This document shows positions 29,108-37,591 of a stretch of 64,000 nucleotides of DNA, one piece after another; the first letter of the stretch is position 1, and every line of letters begins with the position of its first letter. The notes beneath the pieces are model-generated. The model saw only the letters and a program-made list of their open reading frames with translations. It searched no databases and was not told the origin of the DNA. Made by a program: the position numbers and the translations under genes. Origin of the DNA: Paludifilum halophilum (lineage in GTDB: Bacteria > Bacillota > Bacilli > Thermoactinomycetales > DSM-45169); NCBI RefSeq assembly GCF_002245355.1, contig NZ_NOWF01000011.1, positions 1-64,000 on the forward strand, given 5' to 3'.

Positions 29108-29319
29108 CCGGATAAAAAGGTTCAGGTTTTAAACCCAATAGCATCTGACGAGAGTCTATCCAATCAATCCATTTGCTGAGGATCCGAGACAGTACGCCCG
29201 TTTCCGGTCCTTTCATAGGGAGACCCCGGGAGTGATGACCGCGGCAGATCCTCTAAGTGCAAAAAGATCGCCGACCATTCTCCCGATTGATAGCAACCAC
29301 TTGAAATGACCGGACACCC
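29108..29319. other. Intergenic stretch at the border of the accessory block
   Basis: I see no gene, promoter or repeat here that I can support. Base composition is mixed and turns AT-rich at about 29320. It may hold the residue of the insertion junction. Confidence 0.4.
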
Positions 29320-29676
29320 CTAGAATATCCTTCGATCCACTTTTGTTCCTCTAAAATAGCTTTCGATTACGATGTTCAGGTTCTCAATATAGTCAGATGA
29401 TGATTCTTGTGGATACTTATCAATCTCGGATAAGTCATTGGGAGATAAGTGAAAAATAAATGAACGTAGTATATAGCTGTAACTTTTCACTAACATCGTA
29501 GAAATATCCCGATCCAACGGTTCCCTTTTATTAACAATGTTAATCACACTATTGAAATATTCCCGGTAGGATTTTTCATCAAATCGGTTTCTTTCGTGTA
29601 AAAAGTAAATAAAACTACCTTTTTCGCCTCTGACATTCTTCTTTAAGACCAGGATATCTTGATCCAATAAATTCAA
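29320..29676 (-). CDS. Hypothetical protein in toxin/immunity graveyard
   Basis: A 118-residue soluble, mostly helical, charged protein from an AT-rich frame. No signal peptide, membrane segment or motif that I recognise; the C-terminus reads ESYFRGTKVDRRIF. Its size, helical nature and position beside a barstar remnant and an immunity gene would fit an orphan immunity protein, but that is inference. No clear ribosome site is visible before the ATG at 29676, so expression is uncertain. It is the last gene before the S10 promoter region. Confidence 0.5.
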   Translation of the reverse strand: MNLLDQDILVLKKNVRGEKGSFIYFLHERNRFDEKSYREYFNSVINIVNKREPLDRDISTMLVKSYSYILRSFIFHLSPNDLSEIDKYPQESSSDYIENLNIVIESYFRGTKVDRRIF

Positions 29677-29799
29677 CTTCCTTTATTATGTCGAATAATA
29701 AGTGATCATGTAACCAGCCATGATTATTGCCATGGCCGGGTACATGACATTTTTATTTAAGACCCATTGAAATCTCTTATTCGTTAAACTGGATTCACC

Positions 29800-30297
29800 C
29801 TATTTTGAAATAGTCCCTATTAAAGACCTTCCTTTAATACGTTCTCTGATAAAAAACTGAACATCCGTTCTATCTTCCGTGTCACTTTCCGGATCAATAT
29901 GATCGATCCCTTGGACCCTATGATACCGACTCTTTTCTTCTTGACCGTGGTCCTTATAGTAGATACTTAAGGATATGTGATTGAGAACATGGCCCGGAAA
30001 ATACTGAATCGAGCGTTTTAATTCTTGAACATACTCCTGCGTCATATCTTTGGACTCATAATACCATGCTTTGGCAAAGGCCAACATGGATCGGTACTCA
30101 GGATTGTCAGTTTGCGCTTGGCTCAACTTCTCAAAAACGTCTTCACTCACTCCCTCTACCATTGTACTCAAATCTTGCATTCTGGATAAAACGAGCAACG
30201 CATCCAGGTTATCCGGTTCAATGTCCAAGGCCTTTCGCAGGCAATCCATACTTTTAAAGTCATCAGCAATGGGAGGAGCAAACAACCGTACCCCCAA
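29800..30297 (-). CDS. TPR-like hypothetical protein, possibly 5'-truncated
   Basis: Up to 165 residues. Residues 17-42 (MDCLRKALDIEPDNLDALLV) form a tetratricopeptide-type helix pair, and a second pair is seen around LKRSIQYFPGHVLNHISLSI. The only in-frame starts are a TTG at 30297 and an ATG at 30249, both without a convincing ribosome site, so the gene may be a fragment of a longer TPR protein. Such proteins accompany toxin-immunity loci in some Bacillales, but no function can be given. AT-rich relative to the neighbouring ribosomal genes. Confidence 0.5.
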   Translation of the reverse strand: MGVRLFAPPIADDFKSMDCLRKALDIEPDNLDALLVLSRMQDLSTMVEGVSEDVFEKLSQAQTDNPEYRSMLAFAKAWYYESKDMTQEYVQELKRSIQYFPGHVLNHISLSIYYKDHGQEEKSRYHRVQGIDHIDPESDTEDRTDVQFFIRERIKGRSLIGTISK

Positions 30298-30370
30298 TCA
30301 TAAAAGACCGGGATGATGAATAGTCAGCCCCATCTCCCCTGATCAGAAACTGCTTCAACGATTACAGGCT

Positions 30371-30636
30371 TTAGAAAACCACCAACTTAAAATTACCATC
30401 CAATTCTTTCTCAGTGGTTTCAATCACTTTATCCGCATATTCTCTTATATTCTTCTTACACTGATTAAAGTTTCTCCACTCTAATGTAATCGGTAGACTG
30501 ACCCACCCTGTAAGACAGTCCCAGAGAACGTCCAGATTCTTTCCGTAGTAAGTCGGTAAATCAAGGACTTTCTTTAGTTCCAGATGGAGCTCTTTTTGAT
30601 TTGAAATTTTGTTACATCGAGAATTGCTGGTTGTAT
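30371..30636 (-). pseudogene. Barstar-family RNase inhibitor, frameshifted
   Basis: Two overlapping reading frames together encode a barstar-like protein of about 88 residues (barstar has 90). The upstream frame gives PAILDVTKFQIKK; the downstream frame from 30592 gives ELHLELKKVLDLPTYYGKNL followed by DVLWDCLTGWVSLP and LEWRNF, ending at the stop 30371-30373. The YYGxNLDxLWDCLTGW block with the two Asp that bind barnase is intact. The frames meet at an A5 run (30597-30593); one more A would restore a single frame. AAAGGAGG precedes the 5' end, but the codon in start position is ATA. So both the start and the frame seem damaged. Barstar proteins inhibit barnase-type ribonucleases; no barnase is in the window. 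A sequencing error in the A-run would leave only the start codon problem. Confidence 0.8.
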
Positions 30637-30646
30637 AAAGCCTCCT

Positions 30647-31060
30647 TTAACATTCGAGTGGTTCCCCGTCCTGTGGATGCTTTCCATATATGATCTCCCC
30701 TTCATGATAAAATTCAATGACGAAAGAAGAGGTCGGATTAAACAGCCATGTGTCAAAGCTGACTGCTGTAATATCATCGATCGCCTCCATCACATTTTTC
30801 ATTTTCGATTGAACAACCGGGTAACTTCCATCACTCCAAATTAAATATAACGCTTCATCGTGCACGGTATTTGTAAAACCGGAGATTTCCGACAAGTCTT
30901 CAATCTCCTTTTTCACCCTAACTTTGTCCCAATCAATCCTCCCGTTTATAGCGACAGGAAATAACCGACACATTGCTTCAACCACCCGATTGGACTTTTC
31001 TTCAGACAGCACTTCACAATGTTCCCCTAAAGCATCTAAGCATTCTTCGAATAAGGTCAT
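30647..31060 (-). CDS. Probable immunity protein for the adjacent toxin fragment
   Basis: A 137-residue acidic soluble protein. The C-terminal block SFDTWLFNPTSSFVIEFYHE followed by GEIIYG is of the kind seen in contact-dependent inhibition (CdiI-type) immunity proteins. It starts 11 bases after the toxin gene stop, and its ribosome site AGGTGA overlaps that stop, so the two are translationally linked in the toxin-then-immunity order. No signal peptide, as expected for a cytosolic protector. The exact family is not certain from reading alone. Confidence 0.65.
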   Translation of the reverse strand: MTLFEECLDALGEHCEVLSEEKSNRVVEAMCRLFPVAINGRIDWDKVRVKKEIEDLSEISGFTNTVHDEALYLIWSDGSYPVVQSKMKNVMEAIDDITAVSFDTWLFNPTSSFVIEFYHEGEIIYGKHPQDGEPLEC

Positions 31061-31071
31061 TTTTAATTCAC

Positions 31072-31845
31072 CTACTTATTAAGATGTTTCAACAATTTGT
31101 TGTAAGTTTCTTCATTGCCTGGAAAGCGAATATACATTTTTTTAGCCCTATTACCTTTCCCTTCCCGAAAGTCTTCTATGTTTATATGACATCCTTTTTC
31201 CGGGTCATAATCCAGTCGCCACCTAACTTTACCATCAGCCGATTGTCTTCCAATTACTTTCCCGTAACCTGCACTTGATGGTAAACGACCAGTTACTTTA
31301 GTTGCTCCTGGTCCCAAATCTCCTATTATGTCCAAAGCTTTATTTCTCGCTTCTTCATAAGATTTTGCCGGTGGTAGCTCAATTTCCTTATTTGACCTTT
31401 TAGGTTTAGATTTGCTCTCTCCTTGATTGGTATCTTTACAACCCTTTTTCTTCTCCTTCGCACAAACCAGCCCGATGAAAAAATCATCGACTTCCTTGAT
31501 CCCTTTCCAGGCTGTCTTTCCACCGGCTTTTCCCCACTTCCACCCTTTTCCGATTCCGACAGGGATGCCGCTGATGAAGCGATCGCCCCGTTCCCACCAT
31601 CCCAGCTTTTCGCCGGTACGCTCATCGACACCGTTAATCGAGGATTTCATATCATCCCAAAACCACCAACCCACCGGGTCACTGATGGCGTAACGCCCTT
31701 CCTCTTTGATTGGGAATCCATCAATTGACCCGGGCGGATGAAGGGGCTTATAGTGAACGTCGCTGCAAATGGAATATTTTGTTCGACCCAAAATTGACGC
31801 GTTCATTTGATTCTTCGCACGGTTAAATAATAAAATAGAGAACAA
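31072..31845 (-). CDS. C-terminal fragment of a polymorphic toxin
   Basis: Up to 257 residues. Residues 58-115 (GVDERTGEKLGWWERGDRF, then GIGKGWKWGKAGGKTAWKGI) match the pre-toxin TG linker of Bacillales LXG, WXG and RHS toxins. A basic Lys/Ser linker follows, and the last 100 residues form a small domain with VRWRLDYDPEKGCHINIEDF and a charged end typical of toxin tips. The secretion domain that should precede the linker (300 residues or more) is absent: upstream is only a TTG and then the divergent gene at 31903. So this is a truncated or orphan cassette. The toxic activity is unknown to me; a nuclease would be usual. An immunity gene follows after 11 bases. Confidence 0.65.
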   Translation of the reverse strand: MFSILLFNRAKNQMNASILGRTKYSICSDVHYKPLHPPGSIDGFPIKEEGRYAISDPVGWWFWDDMKSSINGVDERTGEKLGWWERGDRFISGIPVGIGKGWKWGKAGGKTAWKGIKEVDDFFIGLVCAKEKKKGCKDTNQGESKSKPKRSNKEIELPPAKSYEEARNKALDIIGDLGPGATKVTGRLPSSAGYGKVIGRQSADGKVRWRLDYDPEKGCHINIEDFREGKGNRAKKMYIRFPGNEETYNKLLKHLNK

Positions 31846-31902
31846 GGATGAATCCGTTTTCAGACCTCATCGCTAAAACAGAACATTCGAGGTGATCACA
31901 GC

Positions 31903-33258
31903 TTGAAGGAAAACCACGAACCATCCCGTTCTCTATCCGATTATTTACGGTTCATTCTACCTTCTTTGGTCGGAATGGCATTATTTATGATTCCTTTTTC
32001 CTATGAGGGTGAGATCACGATCCCCGTCGCTTTGTTGGCGGGATGGGTTGAAGAAAATTTTGCGGAAATTCTCCCTTCGGTCATGACGGCGATTATCGGC
32101 CTGACCGTTCTCGGGTCTCTGCTCGCCAGCCTGGCCAAACCCTCCTTCATCATGAATCGTCCTTTTTTCAAATCGTTATTTCATGTCACCCCCCTCTGGT
32201 TGGCAACCCGAATCCTGGGTCTCCTCTTTGCCGTCCTCACCCTGTTTCAGTGGGGCCCGGAATGGATCTGGTCTGAAAATACCGGCGGCATGCTTCTTTA
32301 CGATCTGATCCCGGTCTTGTTTTCAGTTTTTCTATTTGCCGGGCTGTTTTTGCCGCTTTTGATGAACTTCGGATTGCTGGAGTTGTGCGGAGCTTTGTTG
32401 ACTCCCATTATGCGGCCCATCTTTACCCTGCCGGGTCGCTCTTCCATCGATTGTCTGGCTTCCTGGATGGGTGATGGAACGGTCGGTGTCCTGTTGACCA
32501 ATAAACAATATGAAGAAGGGCACTATACGAAACGGGAAGCGGCCGTTATCGGAACCACCTTTTCGGTCGTCTCGATCACGTTTACCATCGTGGTACTGCA
32601 ACAGTTAGAACTAAGTCACCTGTTTATCCCGTATTACTTCACCATCGTTTTGGCCGGGTTTGTAGCCGCGGTCGTTCTCCCGCGCATCCCACCCCTGTCC
32701 AAAAAGTCCGACACTTTTTACCACGAGGTTGCTAAAAAACAGGAGGATCCCGCTCCCCATAACACCTCCACTTTCCAACGGGGGATCCAACTGGCCATCG
32801 ACCGGGCGAAGGGCAACCGAATGGCCTCGGTTATGAAAGGCGGCCTGCAAAATGTGTTGGACATGTGGATGGGTGTGGTACCGATTGTGATGGCCTTGGG
32901 CACCACTGCCCTGATTATTGCGGAGTTTACCCCTTTCTTTCAATATCTGGGCGCTCCCTTTGTTCCTCTGTTGTCGCTGTTACAGGTTCCCGCCGCTTCG
33001 GAAGCGGCCCAGACGATGGTGGTCGGCTTTGCAGACATGTTTCTCCCAGCCGTCATCGGCAGCGGTATCGAAAGCGAGTTTACCCGGTTTGTCATCGGCT
33101 GTGTCTCGGTGGTACAGTTGATCTACATGTCCGAAGTCGGCGGATTGCTCCTCGGTTCCAAGGTGCCTGTCGACCTTAAAGACCTGATCATGATCTTCCT
33201 GTTGCGGACGTTGATTACATTGCCTGTTATCGTTCTGATGGCCCATCTCATCTTTTGA
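31903..33258 (+). CDS. YjiH-like membrane protein with nucleoside-recognition (Gate) domains
   Basis: 451 residues with about 10-11 membrane segments. The two halves each carry a Gate-type block: LFLPLLMNFGLLELCGALLT with SSIDCLASWMGDGTVGVLLT, and LLQVPAASEAAQTMVVGFAD with MFLPAVIGSGIESEFTRF. This is the YjiH family; it is related to spore-maturation proteins SpmA and SpmB and to nucleoside transporters, but its substrate is not known. The TTG at 31903 is the start because GAGGTGATC ends 6 bases upstream. Divergent from the toxin fragment, with 57 bases between. Confidence 0.85.
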   Translation: MKENHEPSRSLSDYLRFILPSLVGMALFMIPFSYEGEITIPVALLAGWVEENFAEILPSVMTAIIGLTVLGSLLASLAKPSFIMNRPFFKSLFHVTPLWLATRILGLLFAVLTLFQWGPEWIWSENTGGMLLYDLIPVLFSVFLFAGLFLPLLMNFGLLELCGALLTPIMRPIFTLPGRSSIDCLASWMGDGTVGVLLTNKQYEEGHYTKREAAVIGTTFSVVSITFTIVVLQQLELSHLFIPYYFTIVLAGFVAAVVLPRIPPLSKKSDTFYHEVAKKQEDPAPHNTSTFQRGIQLAIDRAKGNRMASVMKGGLQNVLDMWMGVVPIVMALGTTALIIAEFTPFFQYLGAPFVPLLSLLQVPAASEAAQTMVVGFADMFLPAVIGSGIESEFTRFVIGCVSVVQLIYMSEVGGLLLGSKVPVDLKDLIMIFLLRTLITLPVIVLMAHLIF

Positions 33259-33269
33259 ACCCGTTTCCT

Positions 33270-33296
33270 AAAAAAGGCCTTTTACAGGCCTTTTTT
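33270..33296 (+). terminator. Terminator of the YjiH-like gene (bidirectional)
   Basis: AAAAAAGGCCT (33270-33280) pairs with AGGCCTTTTTT (33286-33296) across a 5-base loop. Runs of six on both sides allow it to act for the plus-strand gene and the minus-strand thioesterase. Confidence 0.85.
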
Positions 33297-33347
33297 GTGT
33301 TTAATCGTGAATAATCGGTTGAGACAATCCACCCGTTTCGAATCGGT

Positions 33348-34094
33348 TCAAATCCTTGAATGGGCGGATGGAGAAACCGGGGAACCCAAAAGAGTTTGTT
33401 GAATCGTTTTCAGAACCTCTTTCCAATGATCATGGATGAAAAAATGCCCTCCCTCGAATGGATAGGTTCGGGTTCCTTTAGCAGTGAGTTCCTCCCATTC
33501 CCTTGCTTCCGAACCACTCATGATCTCGTCTCTTGTCCCGTACAAAACAGAAATCTCTGATGTTAACAGCCGCCTGCCCGTCGGATATCGATAGGTTTCG
33601 GCCACGCGATAGTCTTTACGAAGAACCGGGAGGATGAGTTCCAGCAGTTCCTTCTCTTGCAACACTTCCTTCGGTGTCCCGCCCAACTGATAGATCTCTT
33701 GAATAAATTCCTGATCCCTGAGCCGGTGAATTTGTTTTTGGGAATCTTTCATATGGGGAGCTCGTTTCCCCGAGACAAACAAGTGCTGTGGCTTTTTGTC
33801 CCCCTTTTCCATCAATCGATGGGCCATTTCATACACCACCAGGCCCCCCAGACTGTGTCCAAACAAGGCATAGGGCAGGTGATCCTCCAATTCCTTCCGG
33901 ACCCGGGGATAGAGATCCTCCACCATTTCTTCCATGCTGTCGCAAAGCGGCTCATTCATTCTGGTTCCCCGACCCGAAGGTTCAATCGGCACCACATCGA
34001 TAGAAGGATGGATGTTGTTTTTCCAGGAATCATAGATCCTGGCTGAACCACCGGCATAGGGGAAGCAGAGCAACTTCACTTGCATCATACACAT
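33348..34094 (-). CDS. Orphan type II thioesterase (SrfAD/GrsT-like)
   Basis: 248 residues, alpha/beta hydrolase. The N-terminal KLLCFPYAGGSARIYDSW is the classic type II thioesterase start; the nucleophile Ser is in FGHSLGG near residue 84, the Asp in VLYGTRDEIM and the catalytic His in FEGGHFFIHDHW. Enzymes of this family clear misloaded acyl groups from non-ribosomal peptide or polyketide synthetases. No synthetase, carrier protein or phosphopantetheinyl transferase is in the window, so the partner must be elsewhere or the gene is a stranded piece. The ATG at 34094 has AAAGG 6 bases upstream; 34100 is the alternative. Confidence 0.88.
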   Translation of the reverse strand: MCMMQVKLLCFPYAGGSARIYDSWKNNIHPSIDVVPIEPSGRGTRMNEPLCDSMEEMVEDLYPRVRKELEDHLPYALFGHSLGGLVVYEMAHRLMEKGDKKPQHLFVSGKRAPHMKDSQKQIHRLRDQEFIQEIYQLGGTPKEVLQEKELLELILPVLRKDYRVAETYRYPTGRRLLTSEISVLYGTRDEIMSGSEAREWEELTAKGTRTYPFEGGHFFIHDHWKEVLKTIQQTLLGSPVSPSAHSRI

Positions 34095-34156
34095 CTTCAT
34101 CCTTTCATCGAATTCTCTGTCTCGATCCAGGCGTGTTGATTAACCATGTTTTAGGC

Positions 34157-34352
34157 GGGGAGATCGTGTTCTCCCACGCTCCGGTTGCCATCCGGCAAGG
34201 AAGTAAAGTCTGTCCGCTCCGAAGCCCCCGGTCGGGCACGGGCAAAGCCATTCGGAAGCATTACAAGGGAGAATCTTGCCCCTAAGCGCCCTCCCTCCAT
34301 CTTCTCCGCTGAGTAGGATGGCAAAGGTCGCTATGGTAGAACACGATACCCC
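34157..34352. ncRNA. Strongly folded RNA-like element of about 196 bases, family unknown
   Basis: The whole interval can close on itself. ATCGTGTTCT (34163-34172) is the exact complement of 34338-34347, extended by GGGG/CCCC; TTGCCATCC (34185-34193) pairs with 34316-34324; GGCAAG (34194-34199) pairs with 34275-34280; TCCGAA (34218-34223) pairs with 34251-34256. The ends can alternatively form two separate hairpins, 34158-34175 and 34335-34350, whose loops TCGTGT and ACACGA are complementary (kissing loops). No reading frame is supported. The minus strand has TTGACT at 34381-34376 but a poor -10; no U-run terminator on either side, so strand is undecided. On the minus strand it would end 62 bases before the thioesterase start. 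Large Firmicutes RNAs such as raiA are candidates by size and position, but I cannot confirm this. Confidence 0.6.
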
Positions 34353-34415
34353 TATTCACACCCTGTTTATTGGATAGTCAACAGCCTTGGCCTCGATCCA
34401 CTTTCTGATCCGTGA

Positions 34416-36125
34416 TTACGACCGGTTGAATTCCGAGATTTCCGATTCCGATCTTCGCAGGGCTCCTTTTCCTTTGCGGAAAATAAAGATCGCCTCCAGG
34501 ATCAGCCAAATTACAAAGCACAACAGCAATAAACCCAAGAACAGGAGTAAATACTGTTCGGTGAGGTAGTACGACTTTAAGTTCATCAACATAGCCCAGG
34601 AAGTCATCGACAGAAGAAAAATCATCGGAATCAGCGTATAAACCATATTCCGGGACAAACGCCACAACCAAATGGAGAGAACCAGCAGTGTCAATCCCCC
34701 CACCAGCTGATTGGTAGTCCCAAAAAGAGGCCAGATCAAATATCCTCCGCGACCGTCCTCCTGGGAGAAAATCAACAACAGGCTGACTCCGGTTCCGACG
34801 GCGGCGGCGATCGGTTTACGGGTCAATACTTGGAATCTGTAGGATTCTCCCAGCTCACTAATGATATAACGCATGAGCCGAATGGAGGTATCCAGGGAAG
34901 TGGCGGCAAAGCTGATCACGATCACAGCGACAAAGACCTCGGCGATTCCCTTGGGAATACCCAGCCCACCGGCAAAGAGAGCCGCTCCCTTGACAAAAGC
35001 CGGCAAAGCTCCTTCCCCCGCTTTGGCAAAATCGGCATAATGGGCTTGCCACTCACCCAGAGTCGAAAAAGCGGCTACGCAGGCGATAATAGAAAGCAAA
35101 GCCAAGGCCCCTTCTCCAACCGCTCCGAAATAACCGATATACCGGGCGTCCGTTTCTTTATCCAGTTGTTTGGAGGTGGTACCGGAGCCGATCAGCCCGT
35201 GAAAACCAGAGATCGCCCCGCAGGCGACGGTGATAAACAAAATGGGAAACCATGGAGGAGAATCCGCAGGGACCCCGGAATTAACCGCCGGTGCTACGAC
35301 ATCCGGATTGATCACGAACATTCCCGCATATAAAATGAATAATCCCAAAAACAATTGGTGCGAATTAATATAGTCCCTCGGCTGCAACAACAGCCAGACC
35401 GGCAAGACGGAAGCGATCAAGCCGTAAGCCATCAGAATGAGAATCCAGAAAACAAAGGGATTGATCTCCAAACCCGCCACGGTCCAGCCACTCACATCGA
35501 CGGGTACATAATATCCCACCAGGACAAACCCGTATAGCACAGCCAAACCGACAATCGAGGGAAGGAAAAGGCCCCCTTTCCGCCGATAGACCATATATCC
35601 GATCGCTGCCGCCAAGGGAATTTCGACGAAAATCGGCAGAACACTCCCCGGAAAGTTGATGAACAGATTGGCGATCGCCCAGGCGAAAACGGCATTCACC
35701 ATAATGACCAAAAAAAGAATGATTAACAGAAACAGGGTTTTGGCCCTCGGTCCGATGATATTCCGGGCGAGGGACCCCATCGACTGACCCCGGTGCCGAT
35801 TGGCTATGACGATGGAGCCGAAATCATGCACTCCGGCGATAAAAACGGTACCCAGAATCACCCACAACAACGCGGGAAGCCAACCCCAGAAAACAGCGAT
35901 CGCAGGTCCCAGAATCGGAGCGGCGCCGGCTACAGAGGAAAAATGATGACCCCACAAAACTTGTTTAGGGGTGGGGACATAATCCACTCCGTCTCGGTAC
36001 CGGTGAGCGGGAGTTACAAAATCCGGATCCAGGCAATACACTTTTTCGGCAATCCATTTTGAATAAAACCGATATCCCAGAAAAAAAGCGATAAAACCCA
36101 AAAAGGCGAGAATCACAGCACTCAT
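34416..36125 (-). CDS. cstA: Carbon starvation protein CstA-type transporter
   Basis: 569 residues with about 15-16 membrane segments. CstA signatures are at the N-terminus: DPDFVTPAHRYRDGVDYVPT and LWGHHFSSVAGAAPILGPAI. Members take up pyruvate or peptides under carbon limitation. The ATG at 36125 is preferred because GGGAGGG lies 6 bases upstream. The length is nearer to the shorter Firmicutes CstA than to the 700-residue E. coli form. In Bacillus subtilis cstA is not within the ribosomal cluster, so its place here is unusual. Confidence 0.93.
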   Translation of the reverse strand: MSAVILAFLGFIAFFLGYRFYSKWIAEKVYCLDPDFVTPAHRYRDGVDYVPTPKQVLWGHHFSSVAGAAPILGPAIAVFWGWLPALLWVILGTVFIAGVHDFGSIVIANRHRGQSMGSLARNIIGPRAKTLFLLIILFLVIMVNAVFAWAIANLFINFPGSVLPIFVEIPLAAAIGYMVYRRKGGLFLPSIVGLAVLYGFVLVGYYVPVDVSGWTVAGLEINPFVFWILILMAYGLIASVLPVWLLLQPRDYINSHQLFLGLFILYAGMFVINPDVVAPAVNSGVPADSPPWFPILFITVACGAISGFHGLIGSGTTSKQLDKETDARYIGYFGAVGEGALALLSIIACVAAFSTLGEWQAHYADFAKAGEGALPAFVKGAALFAGGLGIPKGIAEVFVAVIVISFAATSLDTSIRLMRYIISELGESYRFQVLTRKPIAAAVGTGVSLLLIFSQEDGRGGYLIWPLFGTTNQLVGGLTLLVLSIWLWRLSRNMVYTLIPMIFLLSMTSWAMLMNLKSYYLTEQYLLLFLGLLLLCFVIWLILEAIFIFRKGKGALRRSESEISEFNRS

Positions 36126-36240
36126 CACTGTCCCTCCCACAGTATTCGGATCATTTCATTATTCCATCGATTCGCCGCCTGAAGGGATTTCTCCTTTTTA
36201 TTCCGGGCGATCGGCGCATGGGGTTCGTCCCAGCCATGGC

Positions 36241-36276
36241 AAATAAAAAAGAACCTCCCGAAAAACGGGAGGTTCC
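36241..36276 (-). terminator. Terminator of tuf (str operon end)
   Basis: Perfect 10-bp stem: GAACCTCCCG (36251-36260) with CGGGAGGTTC (36266-36275), then a T-rich run TTTTTTATTT on the minus strand. It closes the str operon before the accessory block. Confidence 0.95.
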
Positions 36277-36289
36277 TGAGTCGTCTCGA

Positions 36290-37480
36290 TTACTCATGAA
36301 TTTCGGTAACAGCACCAGCGCCGACAGTTCGACCGCCTTCACGGATCGCGAAGCGGGTACCGTCTTCGATAGCGATCGGGGCGATCAATTCCACTTCCAT
36401 TTCCACGTTGTCCCCGGGCATGACCATTTCAGTGCCTTCCGGCAGTTGGATGACACCGGTAACGTCGGTGGTGCGGAAGTAGAACTGCGGACGATAACCG
36501 TTGAAGAAGGGGGTGTGGCGTCCGCCTTCGTCCTTGGAGAGAATGTACACTTGAGCTTTGAATTTGGTGTGGGGGTTCACGGAACCGGGCTTCGCCAGCA
36601 CTTGACCGCGTTGAATTTCGTCGCGGCTGACCCCCCGCAACAGAGCACCGATGTTGTCACCGGCTTCCGCCTGATCCATCAGCTTGCGGAACATTTCCAC
36701 CCCGGTGATAACCGTCTTCTTGGTTTCATCTTTCATCCCGATAATTTCAACTTCATCGGAAACCTTCACAATCCCGCGTTCCACACGACCGGTGGCCACA
36801 GTACCGCGACCGGTGATGCTGAAGACGTCTTCCACCGGCATCAGGAAAGGCTTGTCTTTATCCCGTTCCGGGGTCGGCACGTAGTCGTCGATTGCCTTCA
36901 CCAGTTCGAGAATCTTGTCGGCCCATTCGCTGTTCGGATCTTCCAGCGCTTTCAGAGCGGAACCGGATACGACCGGGATGTCATCCCCCGGGAAGTCATA
37001 CTCGGACAGCAGTTCGCGGACTTCCATTTCCACCAGTTCCAGTAGCTCTTCGTCGTCCACCATATCCACTTTGTTCAGGAAAACAACGATGCTCGGAACG
37101 CCGACCTGACGGGACAGCAAAATGTGCTCCCGGGTTTGGGGCATCGGACCGTCAGCGGCGGAAACAACCAGAATGGCTCCGTCCATCTGAGCGGCACCGG
37201 TGATCATGTTTTTGACGTAGTCGGCGTGACCCGGGCAGTCCACGTGGGCATAGTGACGGCTTTCCGTTTCATATTCCACGTGGGAGGTCGCAATCGTAAT
37301 CCCGCGTTCTTTTTCTTCCGGGGCGTTGTCAATGGTGTCAAAGGCGCGGGCTTCCCCTTCACCGCGATTGGCCAACACGGAGGTGATCGCAGCGGTCAGA
37401 GTGGTTTTACCATGGTCAACGTGGCCGATGGTGCCGATGTTGACGTGCGGTTTTGTACGCTCATACTTCGCTTTAGCCAT
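36290..37480 (-). CDS. tuf: Elongation factor Tu
   Basis: 396 residues. GTPase motifs [27 protein letters not shown] (switch II) and [12 protein letters not shown]; the tRNA-binding domains 2 and 3 are complete (end [10 protein letters not shown]). Delivers aminoacyl-tRNA to the ribosome. AAAGGAGG precedes the ATG, and a 110-base gap separates it from fusA. Only one tuf copy is in the window. Confidence 0.99.
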   Translation of the reverse strand: MAKAKYERTKPHVNIGTIGHVDHGKTTLTAAITSVLANRGEGEARAFDTIDNAPEEKERGITIATSHVEYETESRHYAHVDCPGHADYVKNMITGAAQMDGAILVVSAADGPMPQTREHILLSRQVGVPSIVVFLNKVDMVDDEELLELVEMEVRELLSEYDFPGDDIPVVSGSALKALEDPNSEWADKILELVKAIDDYVPTPERDKDKPFLMPVEDVFSITGRGTVATGRVERGIVKVSDEVEIIGMKDETKKTVITGVEMFRKLMDQAEAGDNIGALLRGVSRDEIQRGQVLAKPGSVNPHTKFKAQVYILSKDEGGRHTPFFNGYRPQFYFRTTDVTGVIQLPEGTEMVMPGDNVEMEVELIAPIAIEDGTRFAIREGGRTVGAGAVTEIHE

Positions 37481-37591
37481 GGACTAAAATCCTCCTTTAA
37501 ACTTCCTTTTAAATGTAAAGATGTATAAGGGAGAAAGCCGTGCGCGGCATAACCGCTCTAGGCTTTCTTCACCGATGGGATGCGCTCCGGA

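Noticed and set aside
30574-30777. A 67-codon minus-strand frame as a separate gene
   Set aside because: Its last part is the N-terminal frame of the broken barstar gene; the first part overlaps the immunity gene without signals.
33348-36125. A small biosynthetic cluster made of thioesterase and cstA
   Set aside because: No synthetase, carrier protein or tailoring gene is present; the genes share only direction.
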